A stretch of 64,000 bases of DNA from Pachyseris speciosa (GCA_016490735.1 JAEMWC010000256.1:489501-553500), one strand, 5' to 3'. Counted from the first letter of the stretch, positions 48,106 through 59,730 are shown. Notes: generated by a model not told the origin, from the letters alone. Numbers and translations are program-made.

Positions 48106-48426
48106 TTATACATTTACCCATTTTTTCCTTAACCAACGATTATCTATACTTTTTCGAAGCGTTTCGATTGTCCTTTTCAGTCCTGTGTTTTCTGCTGTTA
48201 GGCGTTTACAGTCACGAGAGAGTTTGTCGATCCTCTCAATCTCGCTTGCAAACTTGAGAAAAACACTTTCTGGAGTTGCTGTCCCTGAAACCTGACCACC
48301 AACACTTGAACTGTTTTCGTTTGTTTTCTCTTCTGTTTTTATTTTCTTCACCGGCTGATATTTACTAGAAAACTGTCCACCAATAAATTTTCTTCGCCCT
48401 ATTTTCGCAACTTTCGTTGTCAACAA
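48106..48426 (-). CDS. coiled-coil protein fragment of the 3.7 kb insertion
   Basis: The minus-strand frame starts just inside the right terminal repeat at a TTG (LTTKVAKIGRRKF); no ATG is near. It contains a Lys/Glu-rich linker and a heptad-like segment FASEIERIDKLSRDCKRL, then GLKRTIETLRKSID. It stops at 48106, but a donor (GTAAAT) just before the stop suggests it may be spliced to a downstream frame around 48006-47734. The position suggests the first exon of the element's own gene. No family is recognised. Confidence 0.35.
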   Translation of the reverse strand: MLTTKVAKIGRRKFIGGQFSSKYQPVKKIKTEEKTNENSSSVGGQVSGTATPESVFLKFASEIERIDKLSRDCKRLTAENTGLKRTIETLRKSIDNRWLRKKWVNV

Positions 48427-48910
48427 TTAACAAAAGAAGCCCGCGTTTCCAGGAAACAGCAGTCTTTCAAGGTAGAGTACTCTGCGCATGTCATAAAATT
48501 TCCGGGGTTATGGACATAGGAGGGTGGATCCCCTTCCGTGAGTGGTAAATTTTGTGTCGCGGAGAAAAATGGCGGTTTTTCAAGCTTTTTTGCAATAAAC
48601 GTAGAAAATGTTGTTTTGTCATTCATTTGTTGTATGATAAACAATTATCCTGGTCAATCTTATCACTAATCATTTGTGTTTTCTTGGTATATGCACTCGC
48701 ATTACCGTGTCTTGAACATTTTCAATTTACTGGTCATATAAGAAACTTGCCGTAAGTTAGAAAGCCGCGTGTCTTTTTCACGAGTAGAACTACAAGTTTT
48801 GAACAAATGTTTTATTCCATTTTACCATCGTGCGAGCAAGGGCCTCGTTAGGTGCTTAAAAGTGTTAAACGCTGTTCATTTGTGTCAAGCTTTTCCCCTT
48901 ATTTTTGCAG

Positions 48911-49221
48911 CATCATGTGAAAGCAATCCTGTTGGGATCGCAGATGGATTCATTTACATAACTGCTTCATCTGAGCATAATGCCAGTACACCAGCCAATA
49001 ATGGCCGATTGAAATATACAGCAGCATCATCATGGTGTTCATATACAAGTGACAGTAATCCATATCTACAGATTGATCTACAGACACTTCACATCATATG
49101 TGCTGTGTCCATTCAGGAGAATGCACAAGGAGATCAGTGGGTGAAGAACTACACCCTACAGTCATCCACAGATGAGACAACTTGGACAGATTATAAGGAA
49201 GATGGTCAAATGAACAAAAAG
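48911..49221 (+). CDS. F5/8 type C domain 3, first exon (copy B)
   Basis: This exon is 311 bp, phase 1 to phase 0, with acceptor ATTTTTGCAG and donor GTAGCT at 49222. It encodes SCESNPVGIADG, SSWCSYTSDSNPYLQIDL and CAVSIQENAQGDQWV. It is the tandem copy of 21373-21683; 14 codons differ, 11 of them changing the amino acid, with no stop or indel. The changes cluster at NYRAGSSWCAST (KYTAASSWCSYT here), a loop that in discoidin domains can lie near the ligand spikes. The intron upstream is conserved with copy A. Confidence 0.9.
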
Positions 49222-49256
49222 GTAGCTTGAGATATTCGTGTATGTGCGCTGGCTTA

Positions 49257-49313
<57 letters not shown>
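49257..49313. repeat. (ATT)n microsatellite
   Basis: Nearly uninterrupted ATT repeat in the intron of F5/8C-3. Copy A has T-rich sequence instead. A second ATT array lies at 54331-54372. Confidence 0.9.
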
Positions 49314-49314
<1 letters not shown>

Positions 49315-50008
49315 TATTTTTGATGTAGTAAATGTTGAACCTGTTTGAAACACATTTTTTGGGCCTTTTTGTTTGTTTGTTTGTTTTTTACCAAATATTG
49401 ACTTTCGTAGGCTGTAAAAGTTAAAACATCTAGCCAACGTCTGCAACGTGACCGAGCTACTGGAGGCCACTCAGGATGTCAACAAGGAATTCCAACGAGT
49501 AAAATTCTCACTGCTCCCAACAAACCATATAAACTCTTTTTAGAGTTTGTATGGTTTTAGGGGACACAACCTCAAAATTACAGACGATTGTATGGATTTT
49601 GAACTATGTTTTAAAGTTCATAACTTGGTCTCTGTTCAACCTAAAAGCATCAAGCTTGGACAATTGGCCAATCTCAAGCTCAACTTTATTTATTTATTTA
49701 TTTGAATGTTTAAGTTTGAAACTCGCCCCAGTTCCCAGCGCAATTCCCAAATGGCCAATAGCACTTGACGTCTAGACATGTCTCGACACTTCGTCTCGTG
49801 TGGTGAACAGTAGCAAATCCATGCCTGACATAGCACGGGATCACAAAGTGGAAATAAACTGAAAACGGTTCATTTAATTGGGCTTCATTTCAAACTACAC
49901 AATAAACGATTCAGGACGCAAATACTACAGTTACTTTGCTTTTACCCATTTTTGTAATAATTTTCTTTGATTTGAATCGCCGGTATTAAGTAAATGCACT
50001 TTCTCGGC

Positions 50009-50010
<2 letters not shown>

Positions 50011-50090
<80 letters not shown>
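50011..50090. repeat. (GT)n microsatellite, 80 bp
   Basis: Pure GT dinucleotide run in the intron of F5/8C-3. The corresponding place in copy A (about 22465-22525) has a non-repetitive GT/GC-rich segment and a C homopolymer. Confidence 0.95.
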
Positions 50091-50092
<2 letters not shown>

Positions 50093-51331
50093 CGAAATCA
50101 TGACCTTTGCGTAATAGCGAAATTGTAAGGTTTTGTAAGGGGAAAAAAAGAATCGCATTTGAAAGCAAAATTAGGATCGATTTTTCGTTAAAATTTTCGC
50201 CCTTGAATTCCTTTGTACTTCATTGGATGTCCTTTCTGGTTTCTAGGTCGATTTGAAGCGATTTCGCGGGGTTTCTGTCCCAACGGCTTCTGTCTCTATT
50301 GAGTGACGCTCGCAGGTGTTTACGTTACAAAGTTAAGGTTAACACAAATCGACAAGCTTGGGCTACCTGTGCATAAATCGCCCACCGAGAATTGTGCCAA
50401 GTCCGACTGCACTTCAGGCTACGAAATTCCTGGTAGTCGCAAATTTACATGACTATATGTCATCAAGTCGCGACTGCATGCTTATCTACAGCTTTACTGA
50501 AAAGTACCCATGTAAATAATTATCAAACATGCCCTGCCGCGCCTTTCTTGCGAACCTAGATGGGACCAAAAGCCCCAGGCCTAGAGAATTGGACCACCCT
50601 ATTTACTGTAACAAAACTTTTACTTTTAATATAAGTACAAAGCTTTGAGTAATACTGAATAAAATATAGTCCCAGCAAAGATAAGATAAAAATGAGAGTT
50701 TGTCTTTATTCGTCCACGTTTTTGTAACCGAACGTTGCTTTCCACGAACTGAATCAATGCGAGGCTGCTTTTGCAATAAAAGAATTAAAACTGTTAAATT
50801 GTAATTTTTATTGCTTTCTAACCGACTTGGATATTTTTTGCTTGAATCAAAGAAGTTTACTGGTATGTAGCTTGTCTAATATTTAACCATCATGCACTCT
50901 GGGGTCAAAATAAAGATTCCCCTAATTTGATCGGTCAAAGACGGGTCGTGTCCAAGTGAAAACCCTGTTTGAACGGCCCGCTGCTCGTTAGTAACTTTAA
51001 ACCCTGTAAGTACATCCATTCGTAAAAAAGGAAAAAGAAACTACAAAGTTTATTTATTTACCCCAGTATACCTTAAATCTTGTTATTGTTATATAACTGG
51101 GTGACTGCTACTTGTACGGGCTCTGTGGTAGTGGCGCTAGTAGCTTTTAGATCAACATTTTTTTCGGATGAGAGAGTCAAAGTGTCATTTGTGTCAAGAT
51201 CATCACTAATTTTTTCAGTATGTGAGGCTGTGCAAAACGTAGCCGGGCGGAATCCAGCTGCTGTAGTAAAGTCAATATCTTGTTTAGCCATCGACGTATC
51301 CGGGGATCAGGACCCAGTCCCGGCCCTGAAG

Positions 51332-51984
51332 GGGGACTAACTTAACTACAGACTTAGCGTTGTTGCCAAGGGATTTTTACGGATTGTATTTGTAAAACAC
51401 GGTTTTTCGGTGTTTTTGCCACTATATTGGTGAGACGTGCGAAGAGTTGAACATGTAAAATTTATTAATTGCTATTGCGCATGTGTTACTTGCCTCAGGC
51501 CCCAACCGCGCCTTAGAGAGAAAAATCCCTAAGACTTGGAGAAAATTATGTGAAGTTCCGATTTTTTTGCCAATCGGAGATATTCCAGCCTTCTTTACAA
51601 GACTACGTAAGCAATTGTTGTTAACGTACATAACTGCAATGATACCGACGAAATGGTATGAATTTGCGTGCTTATGACGTCATAAATCTCACAAAAACGC
51701 GAATTTCCAAAAATCGATACGTAGAGTTTTGCACCTTGGCGATCGTTTAGCATTGCCACCATTTTCGATATCCAGAAGTGTACGCCACTCAAGTTTTAGG
51801 CCTTTTTCTCTTCTGGTCACGTGACTTACCAAATATGGTTGTGACTCGAAAATCTTGTAAACTTTTTTGATTGTAAAAACATAGCCAGACAGCTTGCCTG
51901 TGCAAGTTAGGGTTTCCAAGATATGAGGATTGGGAACTTTCCATAGCAACAATATTAGCTCATTTTGTAGTTAAGTTAGTCCCC
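51332..51984. mobile_element. MITE with GGGGACTAACTTAACTAC ends, copy 2
   Basis: Same family as 13458-14097. Flanked by CCTGAAG on both sides (51325-51331 and 51985-51991); copy A shows the single-copy empty site CCTGAAGTCCTG near 23755. Target size is 7-8 bp, ambiguous because of adjacent C bases. Confidence 0.9.
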
Positions 51985-52067
51985 CCTGAAGTCCTGTGTG
52001 TGATATTATTTGATTGACACGTTACAGCCTAATTTGTATTTTGCGTGTTTTTATTTGTATTAAATAG

Positions 52068-52215
52068 AGCTTCATTGGAAACTATGACAAGAACTCAGCA
52101 GTTAAACACATTTTGTCCAATGGAATTGCTGCGAGATACTTGCGTTTTATTGTTGACAACAATCATAATGGAGCTTGTTTACGAGTTGAAATATTTGGAG
52201 TGCCAAGGAGCAAAG
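52068..52215 (+). CDS. F5/8 type C domain 3, second exon (copy B)
   Basis: This exon is 148 bp, phase 0 to phase 1, with acceptor TTAAATAG and donor GTATAT at 52216. It encodes SFIGNYDKNSAVKHILS, IAARYLRFIVDNNHNGACL and RVEIFGV. It is the tandem copy of 23837-23984 with 12 changed codons, 8 of them replacing the amino acid, and an intact frame. With 48911-49221 it gives a complete discoidin domain. Confidence 0.9.
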
Positions 52216-53119
52216 GTATATAAAGTCTGATTTTGCGTGATTACTGCCACATTACGGCTGCTGTCTTTTTCTTGTGATTGCTTACATGTATCTGATACGC
52301 TTTCATGGGCTGACTCAACACTTTTGATAACAGTAATGCAGATCAGGGTGGAAAACAAGTTTGTAAGGTGTGTAATCAAGCAGCAAACCTGAAACATAAG
52401 AAACAAATATAAGATCACTTCCTCAAAGGATTTTGCGTTCAACAGAACTTTGCTGTAACTCTGGCATGTTATTGGAAGAAGTTAGTAATGTCAGCAACAA
52501 CACTTAGCAATAGTTTAAGTATCATTATGTAAATAAATAACGACCTCAAACGTTTGAGTAAACACTTAAATCACAGCGAAGTTGCCATGGGTGGCCGTCA
52601 GCTTTTACAGAGCTGTAATTTCAGCAACTAGGGCTACAGGATACCCCGGCACTACACTAGTCAACTCTGTGGGAAAATATAACGACTAATTTGTATGGAA
52701 TTTTAGTTTTATTCTGGAAAGTGAACGCAAAAGTACTTCCTTTCCACGTAGTTGTAGGGAAAGGTACGACATTCACTTCCTGAAGTGAAGTTACTTGTAA
52801 AATTCCATTCTCCTGAGCTAGGAAATAGCTGTTGAAACATCCATTTGCAATTTGGAAGCCCGAGTGGAGGCCAATATATAGCCTCTATAGCTTATATATT
52901 ATATTTTTTTAACTTATAGCTTTTATTTAGCATTGCTCCGTCATATATATCGCGATACAGCACTATCATATGAAACTTACTGTAAATTTCATATATTAGC
53001 TATAAAATTACAAACGGTTCCATAAACAGATTATGTGGGTGCCCTGTGATCAAACGAAAGAAAGCAAATCAGAAATAATTATAATTTGATTTTAATCATT
53101 ATAAGTTGTTTTATCCAAG

Positions 53120-53365
53120 GAAATGTTGCTCTTTTGAAGCCTACAAGTCAGTCAAGCACATACTCTACGCTACATATCTCAAGCAAGGCAGTTGATGGTG
53201 GAAGGAATACTCATAACCCACACTGCACACACACTAACGGGCCAGGAACAGCCAACCCTTGGTGGAGAGTGGACTTGGGACGCGAAGTCCCTGTGGCTGA
53301 AGTGCGCATTTTCAACAGAGGAGACTGCTGTTCAGAAAGACTGAATGGAGCTGAGATTAGAGTGG
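53120..53365 (+). CDS. fucolectin-type (FTP) domain 2, first exon (copy B)
   Basis: This exon is 246 bp, phase 1 at both ends, with acceptor ATCCAAG and donor GTAAGT at 53366. It encodes NVALLKPTSQSSTYST, SKAVDGGRNTHN, HCTHTNGPGTANPWWRVDLG and NRGDCCSERLNGAEIRVG. It retains His in CTH, the two arginines of RGDCCSER and the vicinal cysteines, so the eel-fucolectin type fucose site looks complete. It is two codons longer than copy A, all in the loop between NTH and NPWW, where the two copies share little. Confidence 0.9.
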
Positions 53366-53854
53366 GTAAGTGATCCTCTTGGTATTTATTTGTAGAAGAT
53401 AGAATTGCTGTAGTGATAACTCATTTATGACATTTAAACGGAAAATAGAACCTGTGCGAACAATGTATTTCCTTTGACCTTGAAACAGATTGTGATTCCC
53501 GCTTACATTTGTATAATTATTTTTATGTTGATTTGATCTGCTCATTACATGTATGACCCGGGATTTATTTTCCTAGAATGTTTTATTGTTCATTGTACTA
53601 TCATGTATATAATTGATAAATTGCCTTGTAGTTTGCTCTTTGACACTTTCTCAACATCTATGCTGACCAAAATTTACTTACAGCTGTACTTGCGGGTCTT
53701 CGAGATCTCCAAGTTTCAAGCTTTCAACACCAAATATTGATTTTGTGACCTCTAAAAAAAGTTATTACACAATATACACTGTAGTTTAGGTTTTCTGAGT
53801 GCCTCCGTTCTCCAAGCACCTACACTGTAGAGGGCACGGTTTTGGTGGGGGCTT

Positions 53855-54330
53855 GGACTGAGTTGCCATGGTTACCCCAGAGCACCTGGCCTGATGCTTC
53901 ATGCTGCGTACCCCCTCGCCTGGCAGAACTTAAAGCCAAGGCTCATCTCTAGTGATGATTTTAATGTGCATTGCCTGCAGTCTAAGGGATAGTTAAACAG
54001 CCCATTAACTGTCGAGGTTTCCAGGTTTCTTCTGATTTCCAGAGAAACTTCAGTTTGTTACATTTTGGAGAATGAGAAATAGAAATTTTAGAAACGCTGT
54101 TACCCTCAACGTAACAACCAAATAATAGCCATCCCGAACATGCAGAAGCATTTTTCGACCAGTGCAGAAGGATTGAGAAATTAGGAGTCCGCTCTAGCAA
54201 GCTGACTGAATGTAGGGATTTGTCACTGATTTAATTTGATTTATTTAATTGTAATTAATGTAATTTAATTGTAATTAATGTAATTAATGTAATTTAACAG
54301 GGAAGAGCCACCCAGTGGATCTGTTAATAA

Positions 54331-54372
<42 letters not shown>

Positions 54373-54790
54373 TCAGGGATATTTAATTAACAAACCCGTC
54401 GTTTACTTATGTTTGGGGGAAGAGGGAATTGTTGGACTGAGTTGCCATGGTTACCCCAGAGTACCTGCTTCATACTGTGTACCCTCCTCATTTGACAACA
54501 CCTACTCCCAAGGCTCATCTCTGGTGTTGAGTTTAATGTGTATGTAAGGCTTAGTTAAACAGCTGTCATGGTTACCAAATTTCTCCTTATTGAGAGAAAA
54601 ATCCCTAGACAGAGAATAAGGTTTTACATTGTAGAGAATGAGTAATGGAAATTTTAAAAACGCTGTTATCCTCAACTTTACAACCAAACAATAGCCATCC
54701 CGAACATGCGGAGGCATTTTCTGACCAGTGAAAGGGGAGCGAGAAATTAGGAGCAAGCTCACTGAATGTCGTGATTTGCCACCGACTTCA
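53855..54790. repeat. internal partial duplication in copy B
   Basis: Two blocks (about 53855-54230 and 54425-54790) both match 26100-26490 of copy A: GACTGAGTTGCCATGGTTAC, AACAGCCCATTAACTG-like text and AGCCATCCCGAACATG. They are separated by AATTGTAATTAATG repeats and an ATT array. Non-coding. Confidence 0.8.
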
Positions 54791-55337
54791 GGGATATTAA
54801 ATTAGACTGTAACATACTGTACTCATATAACAAAATAACTACTCAGAAGAACATCTTGCTAACGTAAAATATAAGTATTAGCAAGAAAGGCAAGAACAAA
54901 CAACGAACGTAATATTTTGGTTCTTATGACAATACCATTATCAAACATATGACAAAGATGGTACACCGCCAGTAAACTTATAAGGGGAGCCAGCTAGGAA
55001 GGTGTGGGACACATTACTTATTACAACAAGAATTGTTAGCAAGATGTTTTTCGGAGTAGTCATTTGTCGGCGGGAAAAGATGCTGTATAGTTGACTTGTT
55101 TTTGCAAGAAAACCTTGATAGTCAGTACACGGGCACCGCATGTATCTGTTTCAGTGCTAAAGTCAAACCGGAACCGTAGTAAAATTACTGGTTATGATTG
55201 TTATTTCACGAGTGTTGTAACGTTGTTGTTTCTCACAATTGTCGTACACTGAAGATGTAAGGTAAGATTTGAACTTGTATACGTTGTAATTACGTTTTAA
55301 ACAGCAAATGGAATGACCACTTAGCATGATTCATTAA

Positions 55338-56330
55338 CTCTTTTCCGTACGCTCAACTAAATATGATTCCTCAGGGAAAAATTGCCTTGAAAACTTGCAA
55401 CTTTTCCAAATGGTTGAAATGAATCATTGCTATGGCCAAATACTCAGTTTTTAGACTTCATCATCCCGTAAACTTACTAAAACTCCCAATTTTTATTTAA
55501 TATGACCGTTTATACGGCTGTGAACCAAAAATGTTGGCTTAGAATGCCCTCGGGCAACACTAAAAAATACGCAACTTTGTCTTGAAGTTTTTATGACTAA
55601 AATTCCTCTTGAAGCTAAAAGTCTACATTGTCAGCAAACTTCAACTCTACTTTTTGTGATCTGCACCACATTTTCCTGCTCACTTGTTTAGCGCGACGTG
55701 GATAACGCTTTTGATTTCACTTGCTCTTACTGGTCTGTAATTTTCGACTTTGTGACCCAATGGAATTCTGGGTACTTCTTGTATAACGTCGACATGGAAG
55801 ACCACCAATTTTCCATTTCAGATATTTTTTATAAGTTTCTAGCCACCCGGTCCTTCTGACGAAACATTGCACCAACTGCATTATTTACAAGTCAAAATTG
55901 ACATGCCAGGTCCCGGAATCCACTCACAAAAGGGCTAAAGACACAACTTCACTCCGTGAATTGCCACCACTCGCTCGAATACTTTGAGTGGCCGACTTCG
56001 TGTGAAATTGCTTTTCACCTCTGTGTTCTTTCAAGGGATTGCCTCTACCCATCAACGTAGCTTTATGATGCTAGGCAGGGGGCTTCTGAGGTGGAAAATG
56101 GCTCGAAAAACACACTTATAAATCAAATACGCAACGAATTGTAGCTGCATTGATCGTTTAGAAATAAACGACAGCTAGCGTGACAAGCGTGACAACAAGG
56201 ATAGAGCCTTCGGTGTTGTGGACCAGCAAAATCTCCGCGGTAACCCCTTGTATGGAATAATGAGATTGACTTGACCTCCTACAATCGGGAAAATACAAAA
56301 AAGACCTACAAAACGGCATACGGGAAAGAG
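55338..56330. mobile_element. 993-bp TTAA-flanked element, private to copy B
   Basis: The ends CTCTTTTCCGTACGC and GCATACGGGAAAGAG are inverted, and both sides carry TTAA (55334-55337 and 56331-56334). Copy A has the single TTAA empty site (CATTAATGAC at 26758-26767). No transposase is seen; the size suggests a non-autonomous piggyBac- or Kolobok-like element. Confidence 0.9.
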
Positions 56331-56373
56331 TTAATGACAGTGTTCTATGTTTTAAACAATTATTCTACGAAGA

Positions 56374-58346
56374 CATATACATACATACATACATACATAC
56401 ATACATACTTTATTGAGACTCCCTTCAACAGGGCTTTTCAGTCACAATGTTAAGAGAAAAGAAAACTTATTTACAGTAATTTAATTAAAATCAAAATATA
56501 TTCAAAATCATCAAAATATATCCAAATTTACTTCGTATAGAACATATTATTAAAAAGTGTCCGCTTAAAAATATCAATTTCTTTAGTATTCTCAATGTTG
56601 TCAGGTAACCCATTCCATTCCCGTGGACCGCGAAAATGAAATGCCCTTTGTCCCATCGACAATCTACATTGGGGGATCACAAAATTATTACATCCCCTTG
56701 TGTTCCTGTTGTGAACTGCTGAATGCTTAACAAAATAAATACCTAAATAGTCTGGAGCTAAACCATTTACACATTTATATGCTAAAACTAAATCATTAAA
56801 TAAAACCTTTTCCGTAACATCTAACCATCTAAGAGATCTCCGCCCCTGTGAGATATGGTCAAATTTCCTTAAACCTAATACAACTCTGGCAGCAAAATTT
56901 TGTACCAACTGTAGTTTGTGTAGATTACGTTTAGATGTGTTCCTCCACACTGAGGAAGAATAAAACAATTTACTAAAAACAAAGCTATTTATAGGTAATA
57001 AAAGTGTTTTCTTGTCTAAGAGGTGTTTAATTTTACTTATCTGTACTAACTGGTTCATACAACTAGAGGCTGTTTTAGTGGTATGTACATCATAGTTAAG
57101 ATATTGATCAACATATACCCCGAGATCCTTAGCGAGCGAAACTGGTGAGATAGTTTTGCCCAACAGAGTTAAGGAGATATGAGGTAGCCTCTTAAGAAGT
57201 TGTGGTGAGCCAACAACCACTAATTTTGTCTTCTCGGGGTTTATAAGTATAGAATTCTCTGCACAACATCTACTGATGTTCCTAAGATCTTGATTTACGG
57301 CGGCCATAGCACTTGATGAGTCTGATACGGGAAATTTAAAGTGCAATTGACTACCATCAACATACGCAGCAGCTTGACTGTGGGTAATAGCACTGATTAA
57401 ATCATTAATGTAGATAGTAAAAAGCACAGGACCCAAGATTAAACCCTGAGGTACCCCGTTTGTTAAAGGTAACAATTCCGAGACTGAATCTTCATATCGT
57501 ACTCTCTGATATCTACTAGATAGATAGCTACTAAACCAAGAAGCTGCAGAAGTTTTGAGACCCAGTTTTCGTAGTTTTCTTAATAACAGATTATGATTAA
57601 GGCTGTCAAAAGCTTTTGACATATCAAGCAGTACTAGTAATGACGCTGCTTTTTCATCAATTGCTTTCAAAATGTTATCTGTGACATTTATGAGGGCTGT
57701 TTCTGTCGAATGTATTTTCCTGTTGCCACTTTGATAAGTCGACAGTTTATCATATTTTGTCAAAAATTCCACAAACTGCTTGTGTGCCAGTCTCTCACTT
57801 ACTTTCCATAGGATGGGTAACAATGAAATCGGCCTGTTGTTGGCTGGTTCTTCTGAATTTTCCTTCTTTGGGTACAGGTATCACCTCAGCAATTTTCCAT
57901 GCTTTAGGAAAAGCAGCCACATTAAACGAATTATTCACCAGTCTGAAAATCACAGGTGCGATGCTCTCACAACTGTCTTTCAGGACTCGCGCAGAGATTT
58001 TATCATATCCTGGCGCTTTGTTGGCAGCTAAACTCTTAATGACAGACTTGACGTCAATTTCTTTTACCTCTTGAAACTCAAATTCTTCTGTTTCAGCATG
58101 CAGACCAGTGTCAATACTTTCTTCCCTAAGACCACAATCTTTATCTTTATCCAAACCGTGTTCCCTTGTTATCAAGTTCGCTTTTTTGGCAGTAAGTTCT
58201 CCTACTGAAGTAAAATACTTATCAAATTTATTTGCCAAAGTGTCATGGTCCTCAAAAGTGCTTGGACGTTTAGCAATACCACGAGACATACATCGATTTA
58301 AGATCTTCCAAGTGGCGTTTGTATTACCTCTAGGTTCATAACGCAC
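56374..58346 (-). mobile_element. LINE insertion, 5'-truncated, with tetranucleotide 3' tail
   Basis: The 3' end abuts a (CATA)n run at about 56380-56408, a typical CR1/L2/Jockey-group tail. The reverse transcriptase frames follow to 58346. Copy A reads straight through the corresponding site (GAAGACGCACTGCTACATG near 26798), so it inserted after the duplication or was lost from A. Confidence 0.85.
56528..58346 (-). pseudogene. non-LTR reverse transcriptase, frameshifted and catalytically dead
   Basis: Upstream frame (58346-57795): NTNATWKILNRCMSRG, FTSVGE, ANKAPGYDKIS and VIPVPKEG. A one-base frameshift near 57865 is needed to continue with RPISLLPILWKVSERL. Downstream frame (57823-56528, 431 codons): STETALINVTD, LDMSKAFDSLNH (motif A, residues 66-77), GVPQGLILGPVLF (motif B, about 123-135) and AAYVDGSQL where YADDTQL is expected (motif C, 154-157). 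C-terminal landmarks LQLVQNFAARVVLG and REWNGLPDNI are present. The second catalytic Asp of motif C is Gly. The endonuclease domain is missing. Confidence 0.9.
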
Positions 58347-58347
58347 A

Positions 58348-58567
58348 ATGCGGAACGGTCACGTCGTCCTGAGCTCTGTGCTTATTCTGTATTTATACCT
58401 TTGTTTTCTTATCTGCGGGCTCTCAAACTGCGCTAACAATCCTAAGATCAACTCTGCTGACTCTGAAGAAGTCTTTGACCCGGAAAGCATCGTTTCAAGC
58501 AAAGGAATTTTGAAAAATGGAGTTTCAAGCACGTTTGCACCGGGAACCAATGTCACCACGTGCACGA
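58348..58567 (+). CDS. orphan signal-peptide exon
   Basis: ATG at 58348 opens MRNGHVVLSSVLILYLYLCF then LICGLSNC, a strong secretion signal, followed by a short acidic stretch (SADSEEVFDPES) and FAPGTNVTTCT. A good donor, GTAAGAG, at 58568 leaves phase 1, exactly the phase of the downstream FTP exon at 61142. It begins two bases from the 5' truncation point of the LINE and is absent from copy A, so it came with the insertion or sits in a segment lost from A. It could be a real first exon or a chance reading. If the donor is ignored the frame runs to a stop at about 58635. Confidence 0.4.
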
Positions 58568-58849
58568 GTAAGAGGAAATTTCTTCGACGAAGATTACTCT
58601 ACTCTTCTAATGGGAGTCAAAGTTTTACCCGGTGATAATACAGATCATCCTTAGTGACGCTGTTCACCCCACTGTACATGTAAAGCGGCTCGCCATTTTA
58701 AAGCCCATAAAGGTCGGACGCGAATATTTTATCTTACTTGTCAAAACTGAAAGAATAGATTGTGTTTGTCATGTTAATCAGTAGAGATCTGTATCAAAGT
58801 TAATGCATACATGTACTAATTAGCTGAGCAGGATTGTCTTATGAAAGTT

Positions 58850-59353
58850 AAGGCAGCACTTGATTTGTATTGGGGTTTACAGAGGTGTAATACTACTATT
58901 ACTATTAATACTACCCTTAGATTGGTCATAACTTATGAATTATTAATAAATGTTACAAGAAATCATAGATAACCAAGGAGTTGGTTATTTCATATCAACT
59001 AAGCCCGAGTAGCAGAGTATTAAAGCTAGTGTAAGACACTCTACAGGCTTGTGACACTTGTAGTTGAAATTTTTTCCACCAATATGTGCAGTTTAGCTCA
59101 TAAGGCAGCACTTGATTTGTATTGGGGTTTACAGAGGTGTAATACTACTATTACTATTAATACTACCCTTAGATTGGTCATAACTTATGAATTATTAATA
59201 AATGTTACAAGAAACCATAGATAACCAAGGAGTTGGTTATTTCATATCAACTAAGCCCGAGTAGCAGAGTATTAAAGCTAGTGTAAGACACTCTACAGGC
59301 TTGTGACACTTGTAGTTGAATATATTTCCACCAATATGTGCAGTTTAGCTCAT
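58850..59353. repeat. 252-bp tandem duplication
   Basis: AAGGCAGCACTTGATTTGTA starts at 58850 and again at 59102; the units are almost identical, including CTACAGGCTTGTGACACTTG. Copy A has a single unit (about 26970-27220). Non-coding. Confidence 0.9.
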
Positions 59354-59730
59354 AATCTCTTGTTTTGGTACAGCATGGAAGTATGTTGTAAGAAAAGCTT
59401 TTTTAAACAGGACACCAGCATTGGTCGTTGTCCTTCTAAAACATTCAGCAATGAAAAGTTTAATTTCCATTTGTATTTTGCTTGCTGTGTCCGAATTTCT
59501 ATTGGTTAGCTCCGCTGCGAGACAATTTTTTAATGGTTGTCGGCTTTCTTTGATGGCTGACGTTTTCATTGACCGTATTTGTCGCAGGAGGTATATTTAA
59601 CAATTGTCTTGCGAAATCGCGCGGAATATCGCCTGATATTTAGCCGACGAGGCTGTAGGCAGAGTAGGCTACGACCATGCGATATTCCGCAGGATTGAGT
59701 AGGATAACTGTTTTATTATTAAATCGCAAT

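Larger units (their letters stand above)
44841..48547. mobile_element. 3.7 kb TIR insertion private to copy B
   Basis: The ends TACCCCTCACGGAA and the inverse TTCCGTGAGTGGTA lie between AATTT direct repeats. Copy A has an uninterrupted site (GGTAATTTTGTGTGTCGCGG near 21005). The interior has minus-strand frames near its right end, a nested MITE and no recognisable transposase. The A/T-rich target copies are 5-7 bp. Confidence 0.75.

Noticed and set aside
49162..49470. Frame with a poly-Asn run
   Set aside because: It is a translation of the ATT microsatellite.
49931..50158. Frames with poly His-Thr
   Set aside because: They are translations of the GT microsatellite.
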